Assembly (NCBI GenBank): GCA_018069525.1
Contig: JAGPUQ010000008.1
Location: forward strand, 1 to 64,000
Source of the DNA: Porticoccaceae bacterium
GTDB taxonomy: Bacteria > Pseudomonadota > Gammaproteobacteria > Pseudomonadales > Porticoccaceae
Direction of reading: 5' to 3'
DNA length: 64,000 nucleotides
This document shows positions 58,913 through 64,000 of the stretch, in pieces. Each line of letters starts with the position of its first letter. Positions within the stretch are counted from its first letter, which is position 1. Under the pieces are notes generated by a model. It was given only the letters and a program-made list of their open reading frames with translations, ran no database searches and was not told the origin of the DNA. Both the position numbers and the translations under genes were made by a program.

Positions 58913-59803
58913 ATGGAGCAGTCGAATTATAAGTACCTTCCTAAAGACGTCGATAAAATAGTAATAAGGGATTTTTCGTTCGATTTCCCTGCCGATTTGG
59001 ACCCCGTGTGGGTCCCTGGGAATCCGGTTCGCTCGCACTTGTTTAACGGGTTTTCGATGACCATGCCCTATCTCGAACCTTTCTTGATTCGCGCGATACT
59101 AAAAGCCAAAAAACACATCACCGACCCCGAGTTATTGAATGACATGTCTGGGTTCAACCGGCAGGAGGGCAATCACTATAAATGCCACCGGCGTTATAAC
59201 GAGCTGATAAAGACCAATGGTTATCCGGAGCTGGAAGAATTAGAAAAGCGTATGACCGAGGATTATGTTCGCCTCGAGACCAAAAGCCTAAGAACCCAAT
59301 TAGCGTATGCAGCCGGATTCGAGTCGATGACCAATGGTTTTACGCATTGGCTGATAACCAAACGCGTGGGGTTATTTGCCGGAGCCAGCCAACACGTCAG
59401 CTCATTTTGGCTGATGCATATGATAGAAGAAGCGGAGCACAAAACCGTCGCTTTTGACGCCTACATGGCCTATTCCGGCAAGTACTTACCGAGAGCCCTT
59501 GGGGTACTCCACGGTTCAGGCCATATCGTCGGCCTGGGCATAAGAGGCATGCTAGGGTGTCTAAAGAAAGACAAAATACTGTATCGCCCGTCCACCTTCT
59601 TCAAGATACTAAAAGAATTTTTCCTATTCATTGTCAATGTTGGGCCATTTTGCTTTCGGGCCCTGCTGCCGGGTTTTAACCCGCGCAAGGAGCGCGACCT
59701 TCAATGGATGAATGATTGGATTGAGGGCTACTCAACCCTGTCCGAGGGTGCGCCGATTCCGCTACTGGATACGAGTAATCCCAACATGCCGGTGCCTTTC
59801 TAG
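58913..59803 (+). CDS. PF10118-family predicted metal-dependent hydrolase
   Basis: 296 residues. DPVWVPGNPVRSHLFNGFSM, NRQEGNHYKCHRRYNE and HMIEEAEHKTVAFDAYMAY give a His/Glu-rich ferritin-like metal site of the PF10118 (Metal_hydrol) family, whose reaction is not established. An ATP-independent, diiron-type activity is possible. Confidence 0.82.
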   Translation: MEQSNYKYLPKDVDKIVIRDFSFDFPADLDPVWVPGNPVRSHLFNGFSMTMPYLEPFLIRAILKAKKHITDPELLNDMSGFNRQEGNHYKCHRRYNELIKTNGYPELEELEKRMTEDYVRLETKSLRTQLAYAAGFESMTNGFTHWLITKRVGLFAGASQHVSSFWLMHMIEEAEHKTVAFDAYMAYSGKYLPRALGVLHGSGHIVGLGIRGMLGCLKKDKILYRPSTFFKILKEFFLFIVNVGPFCFRALLPGFNPRKERDLQWMNDWIEGYSTLSEGAPIPLLDTSNPNMPVPF

Positions 59804-59816
59804 ATTAATCACTTAG

Positions 59817-59854
59817 TTAGATCACTAGATTAGATAACTAAATTAGTGATCTAA
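59817..59854. repeat. AT-rich inverted repeat
   Basis: TTAGATCACTA (59817-59827) and TAGTGATCTAA (59844-59854) are perfect 11-bp arms with a 16-nt loop, 14 bp after the PF10118 gene. It might act as a weak terminator, but no T-run follows. Confidence 0.6.
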
Positions 59855-59890
59855 AAATTCACGTAAATATAACAACAAGAAGAGGCGGCT

Positions 59891-60367
59891 ATGGAAGACA
59901 TCAGAAAGAGTCAGCGCTTGCTGGTCGGACACGGCGCCCTGGTACTCTTATTCGCTTTTGTTATTGGCTTCGGCTTTGTATTCTTTTTGATAGGCGATAT
60001 TCGCCTCTGGCCCATCCCCGGGGTTATTGATTATCAAATGCCGGGTACCTACGACGCCTGGCGTATGGCCCATATGGAAGGCATCACCAATGGCTTTGGT
60101 CTTTGGTTACTGGCCGCTGTTCTGCCCCTGTTGAATCTCTCGGTTAAAACATCCCGGCGCATTGCGATAGGGATGATAATCACCGCCTGGACCATTGTTA
60201 TCGCCTCTACCATTGATCCGCTGTTTCCGAACGCCAGGGGGCTCGAGCTTACCGGTGAATCCACGCTTTGGAATGACGTGGCATTTCTGCTTTTCGTGAT
60301 TGGTATCGGTATTGTTATCGCCATCATGGTCAAAATAGCGAAGGAGTGTTTGTTTACGGTTGAGTAG
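59891..60367 (+). CDS. Styrene-oxide-isomerase-like four-TM membrane protein
   Basis: 158 residues with four predicted transmembrane helices. QRLLVGHGALVLLFAFVIGF, then YDAWRMAHMEGITNGFGLWL resembles StyC/styrene oxide isomerase, where a histidine in the second segment helps bind haem. The assignment is by pattern only. It probably forms an operon with the PF10118 gene. Confidence 0.6.
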   Translation: MEDIRKSQRLLVGHGALVLLFAFVIGFGFVFFLIGDIRLWPIPGVIDYQMPGTYDAWRMAHMEGITNGFGLWLLAAVLPLLNLSVKTSRRIAIGMIITAWTIVIASTIDPLFPNARGLELTGESTLWNDVAFLLFVIGIGIVIAIMVKIAKECLFTVE

Positions 60368-60447
60368 GAATTGCGCTGTCTCTGCAAGAATTACGTGATT
60401 GCAAGACCCGGCCCTGACTCTGGGTATATCTCGGTCTGAGCCGGTTT

Positions 60448-61686
60448 TTACCCGCCTGGAAACATAAAGAATAGACTCTTCTGGCTTTTCAGTTTCAAGG
60501 TGTCGGATGGCTTTATTGTATTGGGTAGTCGCCGCTTGCCACCGGTTTCAGTGAGAACTTCCATATCAGTATTTTCAATAATCATTTCATGGATGTCTTG
60601 GCTATGGGCAGGAGTTTCGCTGTAGGCTGCCGCGTAGAAGTCCTGCATGGACATGGTGTCACCGGATTCTGCGACAAATCTCGGAATATCTTCATATAGG
60701 GATTTCTTGGCTTCCTGCCTAGAATCGTTGTCGAATAGGTAGAGTTGTCCTTCTTCGCGGGGGTCATAAGACAGCATCTTCAACCCTGCCTTTCCAAAAT
60801 GGGCTTGTGCGTCACTTTGATGAAGAACATCGTTGTAAACTTGGCGGGCGCGGTAGGAATTAGCAAAGTGCATGAGCCAGTATTGCCAGCCTGAAGGGTT
60901 GTTGATTGAAAAAGGGCTGACAAATCCGGCGCAGTCTTTCAAATAGCCAAAGGCGATTTTTTCAGCTTCGGCTAACCATTGTTGCTTCCCAAGCATGATC
61001 TCCCCTTCTTTAAGAAGGGCATCAATTCGCAGTTTCAATTCGGGCTCAAGCGGTACGCCTTTGGCGTTTGAATTCGGGGACAAAAATGTCAGAAGGCTTC
61101 GAATCGCGAAAGTAAGGAGGACTTCCGCTGATCGCCACGAGTTGATAATGTCTTTGATAATTATGGAGGTGACGTCGGAATAACCACATTGATCAAGATT
61201 GAAAAAGACATTACTGCATTTGGCAGAAATCAGACGGGCTTTTATTTCAGGGTACAGTTTTTCAAACTCCTGACTGAAGTACTCGGTTTCAATAAAGAGG
61301 TTTTGGCAGGTATCCTTAGCTTGAGCAAGGAGGGGGGTCAAGTTTTTCTTAAGCTGTTCGGTAACTGATTTATCAAAGTCGTTTAGGAGGAGTAAGCAAT
61401 CAATCTGAATGGGTTTTATGCCCTGTGCGATTCTGAGGAGATTAATTTCATTAGTGGCTTTTATCAGTACGTCAACAAAGATGAGGGGGGAGCCAAAACT
61501 GCCACACTTATATAGTCCTGCACCGGAAAAACCGTCAACAATGGCAAGTCTGAATTTTTCCTGTTGTGGGAGCTGACATCGTATCAACAAATATTGCCTG
61601 AAATAATTTTTCAGGATCTCGTGTTTCTTTTTTGTATGCTCTTCGAGGAGAGCCCCGTCTTCCCAATCGTATTTTTTTTCGACCAC
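60448..61686 (-). CDS. tcmP: Three-Cys-motif partner protein TcmP
   Basis: 412 residues from GTG 61686. The N-terminal motif DWEDGALLEEHTKKKHEILK and the Rossmann methyltransferase-like LAIVDGFSGAGLYKCGSFGS are typical of TcmP (TIGR04474), with NVFFNLDQCGYSDV in the position of a methyltransferase motif IV. The C-terminal part (EVLTETGGKRRLPNTIKPSD) looks like a winged helix. It is encoded just after the three-Cys-motif gene, as its name implies. Function is unknown; nucleic-acid methylation is an inference. Confidence 0.88.
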   Translation of the reverse strand: MVEKKYDWEDGALLEEHTKKKHEILKNYFRQYLLIRCQLPQQEKFRLAIVDGFSGAGLYKCGSFGSPLIFVDVLIKATNEINLLRIAQGIKPIQIDCLLLLNDFDKSVTEQLKKNLTPLLAQAKDTCQNLFIETEYFSQEFEKLYPEIKARLISAKCSNVFFNLDQCGYSDVTSIIIKDIINSWRSAEVLLTFAIRSLLTFLSPNSNAKGVPLEPELKLRIDALLKEGEIMLGKQQWLAEAEKIAFGYLKDCAGFVSPFSINNPSGWQYWLMHFANSYRARQVYNDVLHQSDAQAHFGKAGLKMLSYDPREEGQLYLFDNDSRQEAKKSLYEDIPRFVAESGDTMSMQDFYAAAYSETPAHSQDIHEMIIENTDMEVLTETGGKRRLPNTIKPSDTLKLKSQKSLFFMFPGG

Positions 61687-61783
61687 AATATAACTACCCT
61701 GTTATTGTTCCCTGCGATGTTTTATCCGTCATGCGATAACCTCTAGCTGGTCGGCGGTGATTTGGCTGTAAGGTTTTTAGGCG

Positions 61784-62566
61784 TTAAAGACTCACACGGA
61801 CCTCAGAAGGCATTTCATCCCATGTCCTGCCTCTATACACTCTACCATTAGCCTTTTTAGAGCGCTTCTGATTATCTTTACCCCATGCGCCCCATTGTTT
61901 GAAGAAGAAAGCAGTATTTTGCTCAGCGCACTGCGTATGAATTTCATCAATCCAGTCTTCTTTTATCGGTCTTGCTTCGTTCCCGCTTTCGCCTCCTACT
62001 ATTGCCCAATGGATATTATCCAGATTAACCTCTCCTACGGAGGCAATAAGCGGCTCAAAAGAAATAAAACGGATGGACGCAGGGGTGTTTCGTAGGTGCT
62101 CAATTCGGTCGGCCACTTCCGCATTTTCTACGCTTGTACCAAGCCAAACATTAGGAAGTACTTCTACGATTTTTTCGGAAACAATGTGTTGCATCCTTTC
62201 GGGCCGTTTGGTCAAAATTTGATAGTTATGCTGGGGTGTTTCCTTCATGACTTTCCACACGGATTTAATGAACCTATCACTGACATTATCGTGGAATAGG
62301 TCACTCATCGAGTTGACGAAAATTTTACGAGCCTTCCTCCACTTATAAGGAATAAGAAGGGCGCTCTCATCCTCCTTAACGATGCCGTTCCAGGTGACAT
62401 TCTTGCCGCGTTTAGTGGTCAACCCCTTGTATTTTTCAACGCCCATAGATTCAAGCCGTCTGGCCATCTGCATAGCATAGCAGTGCTTGCATCCTGCACT
62501 TGCCAGAGAGCATCCGGCAACAGGATTCCAAGTGGCGTCTGTCCATTCGATCTGTGTGTCTGCCAT
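61784..62566 (-). CDS. Three-Cys-motif protein, phage Gp37/Gp68 (DUF5131) family
   Basis: 260 residues. It begins TQIEWTDATWNPVAGCSLAS, with cysteines C19-x6-C26-x2-C29 (CKHCY), the motif giving the family its name and reminiscent of a metal or radical-SAM-like cluster. KIFVNSMSDLFHDNVS, KRPERMQ and WLGTSVENAEVADRI follow in family order. GGAGGGAGG precedes the ATG. First gene of a minus-strand pair with tcmP (97-bp gap). Occurs in phages and mobile islands in other genomes; activity not established. Confidence 0.9.
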   Translation of the reverse strand: MADTQIEWTDATWNPVAGCSLASAGCKHCYAMQMARRLESMGVEKYKGLTTKRGKNVTWNGIVKEDESALLIPYKWRKARKIFVNSMSDLFHDNVSDRFIKSVWKVMKETPQHNYQILTKRPERMQHIVSEKIVEVLPNVWLGTSVENAEVADRIEHLRNTPASIRFISFEPLIASVGEVNLDNIHWAIVGGESGNEARPIKEDWIDEIHTQCAEQNTAFFFKQWGAWGKDNQKRSKKANGRVYRGRTWDEMPSEVRVSL

Positions 62567-62759
62567 GCCTCCCTCCTAACAGTAAAAATGGTCCCTTGTG
62601 GATTTTATAAGCTTATCAGTCGAGTAGCGTTCTGTCTTTATGCTTTTTATAATATTTGTAGATCGATAGATATGGGGGTAAGACAAAGATAAGGGAAGCT
62701 AAGTTGATTAAACCTCATTCCTCCTTTATCTGTATGAACATTATGGTTGTATTAATTAG

Positions 62760-63068
62760 GAAAAGGCCGGTGACATCGAATACAAGTGCAATCTCTATAA
62801 GGAAGATATGGATGAACCGGAAGCGGCGTTGTCTCCGGCGAAGCAAATGGCAGCGATTTCGGCTATTCATCAGCTTGTAGAGCAGAACTCACAATTCATT
62901 ATCGCGACCCACTCGCCTATCCTGTTGGCTTATCCCCGGTCGAGGATTTATCGATTCTCGGCGTCTGGGATCGATCAAGTTGCTTATGAAGATACTGAAC
63001 ACTATGAGGTAACGAAAGATTTTTTAAATCACCATGAGCAGATGATGAAAATCTTGATGGAGGAGTAG
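62760..63068 (+). pseudogene. C-terminal remnant of a COG3910-like AAA/ABC ATPase
   Basis: The frame encodes Walker B DEPEAALSP, the helix AISAIHQLVEQNSQ and the switch histidine FIIATHSPILLAYP, then YEDTEHYEVTKDFLN, a complete C-terminal third. An in-frame stop at 62757 cuts it off, and no Walker A is found upstream, so the N-terminal part is missing. An ATG at 62808 could start an 86-residue product, but this would lack the nucleotide-binding P-loop. Confidence 0.85.
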
Positions 63069-63165
63069 TGACGGTATTGAAGCGGAGTTAATATGGACTT
63101 AACGTGAGAATAACTACCAGGGACAGCAGCTATAATTGCGCTAAGCGATTAATTTAATGGTCGTT

Positions 63166-63195
63166 GCGGGTTGACTTGAACCGCCGACCCAGTAT
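63166..63195. other. tRNA 3'-half-like motif (copy B)
   Basis: GCGGGTTGACTTGAACCGCC followed by GACCCAG resembles copy A at 58847-58874 in the core GACTTGAAC-N2-CCG and CCCAG. GCGG and CCGC also pair across a short loop. Reverse-complement reading gives GGTTCAAGTC, the T-loop consensus, but no matching acceptor or anticodon arm. Confidence 0.35.
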
Positions 63196-63370
63196 CAGGA
63201 GGCGGGTATCTAAATCGGCCGCTCCAGGTTTGCGAGGCTGCCGCAAAAGCCTGAATGTCTGCTTTTTGGCCGAAAGAAGACATAATTTAGTGTGATAACG
63301 GTTAAGTAAGGCAAATCAAAGTTTAAATTTAGGGTTTCCACACGCTTGGTAGTGGCGCATATGACTATGT

Positions 63371-63395
63371 TATTATCTGTCCTAAATTAGGCAGA
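63371..63395 (+). promoter_or_regulatory. Candidate -10 and operator palindrome of the HD-domain gene
   Basis: TATTAT (63371-63376) could be a -10 element; the best -35 (TTGGTA, 63346-63351) is 19 bp away. Directly after it is an imperfect palindrome TCTG-T-CCTAA-A-TTAGG-CAGA (63376-63395) where a repressor could overlap the start of transcription, 13 bp before the start codon. Confidence 0.4.
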
Positions 63396-63408
63396 CTGGA
63401 CTACTATT

Positions 63409-64000
63409 ATGCCAAAATGGGGCCTCACACCTGATCAGATTGCTTCCAAGCCCTGGGGGCTTGGCGCGGATGATATTGCGCCGTGTAAGACTATCACTGA
63501 TCCTATCCATGGTGATATCTACCTGAATAATCTCGAAAAACAGCTTGCTGATAGCGTGCCTATGCAGCGACTTAGAAGAGTTCGCCAGCTAGGGACTACG
63601 CACCTAATCTATCCTGGAGCGACACATAGTCGGTTTTCACATTCTCTTGGTGCGTTAAGAGTAGTCCAAGATTTACTTGACGCAGTGTTAACGCAGCAGA
63701 ATTCCCCTCACGCTGTAAATGATCTTTTTATGGAGTTCAGTCCTGATAAGAAAGATTATAATTTGATAGTCGCTGAGGCAACTATTCTGGCCAGGCTTGG
63801 TGGGCTGCTGCATGATTTATGTCATGTGCCATTTGGACATTCCGTCGAGGACGATCTAGATATATTGGTAGAACATGACGAGAATGAGGATCGATTTAAT
63901 TTTTTATGGAATCAAATCGATGAGCCTATTAGAAACAAAATAAATCCAGGCTTGTTTAACGCCCTGAAGCCGCTAATAATTTCAAAAGGTGAGTCTTCAG
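63409..64000 (+). CDS. HD-domain phosphohydrolase, SAMHD1/COG1078-like (partial)
   Basis: First 197 codons of a gene that leaves the window. RLRRVRQLGTTHLIYPGATH precedes SRFSHSLGALRVV (H78) and LLHDLCHVPFGHSVED (H135-D136, H144), the metal-binding HD motif order of the SAMHD1/dGTPase-like group. Such proteins hydrolyse dNTPs or other nucleotides; several act against phage. The N-terminal 30 residues are not conserved. Start ATG 63409. Confidence 0.85.
   Translation, partial: MPKWGLTPDQIASKPWGLGADDIAPCKTITDPIHGDIYLNNLEKQLADSVPMQRLRRVRQLGTTHLIYPGATHSRFSHSLGALRVVQDLLDAVLTQQNSPHAVNDLFMEFSPDKKDYNLIVAEATILARLGGLLHDLCHVPFGHSVEDDLDILVEHDENEDRFNFLWNQIDEPIRNKINPGLFNALKPLIISKGESS

Larger units (their letters stand above)
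63069..63408. other. 340-bp gap without a gene
   Basis: Holds a tRNA-like motif (63166-63195, see the separate entry), a hairpin CAGGTTTGCG/CGCAAAAGCCTG (63225-63234 with 63242-63253, two-base bulge) and the control region of the next gene. No open reading frame of note. Confidence 0.6.

Noticed and set aside
63166..63195. Functional tRNA gene on the minus strand
   Set aside because: Only a T-loop-like stretch is present; T-stem, acceptor and anticodon arm do not pair.

Overview
The window (64 kb) comes from a gammaproteobacterium, most likely of the Pseudomonadales/Cellvibrionales group. The support is the complete tuf-S10-spc-alpha ribosomal superoperon, the lptD-surA-pdxA-rsmA-apaG-apaH operon, the AmgK/MurU peptidoglycan-recycling pair found in pseudomonads, and the miaB-phoH-ybeY-corC-lnt and leuS-lptE-holA gene orders. 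All assignments rest on reading motifs in the sequence; no database search was run.

Layout: 1-14.7 kb holds the end of tuf and an uninterrupted set of ribosomal protein genes with secY and rpoA. A near-consensus promoter precedes rpsJ, a second candidate precedes rpsM, and a strong terminator follows rplQ. Several spacers (tuf-rpsJ, rpsJ-rplC, rpsE-rpmD, rpmJ-rpsM, rpsD-rpoA) are longer than in E. coli and carry hairpins or purine-rich repeats. 14.8-16.3 kb: galE and a PaaI-type thioesterase. 16.3-23.6 kb (minus): LPS-export, outer-membrane chaperone and housekeeping operon. 23.7-25.5 kb: amgK-murU. 25.8-32.5 kb: aspartate-type aminotransferase, acyl-CoA synthetase, VanZ-like protein, a GGA-hairpin leader ahead of a HAMP protein and a type IV pilin-like protein, a DUF815 ATPase and an MDR oxidoreductase. 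32.5-36.8 kb (minus): leuS-lptE-holA.

36.9-49.0 kb (plus) is an accessory block lying between leuS and lnt. It holds an unusual glycine-rich lipoprotein, then a surface-polysaccharide cluster: CDP-glucose synthesis and 4,6-dehydration, a 3,5-epimerase-like protein, a C-methyltransferase, a DegT aminotransferase, a left-handed beta-helix acyltransferase, a CmcI-like protein, a Wzx flippase, two glycosyltransferases and a Gmd-like dehydratase. Together they suggest a branched, amino- or acyl-modified 6-deoxyhexose built on CDP. The later genes read as AT-rich with several GTG starts, which suggests transfer. 49.2-54.9 kb (minus) returns to the conserved lnt-corC-ybeY-phoH-miaB string.

55-64 kb is a more variable zone: DUF1820, a small membrane protein, an orphan HigA-like antitoxin, an acyl-CoA dehydrogenase, a phosphatase-like lipoprotein, a PF10118 metal hydrolase-like protein, a styrene-oxide-isomerase-like membrane protein, then a TcmP/three-Cys-motif (Gp37/Gp68, DUF5131) pair, the remnant of a COG3910-like ATPase, and the start of an HD-domain (SAMHD1/dGTPase-like) phosphohydrolase running off the end. 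The 60.4-64 kb part looks like a partly decayed mobile or defence neighbourhood and is the best candidate for an undescribed system.

A recurrent peculiarity is short tandem duplication (12-22 bp units) in spacers and at the 5' ends of genes (after tuf, rpsQ, lptE, leuS insert, lptD, upstream of phoH, higA).
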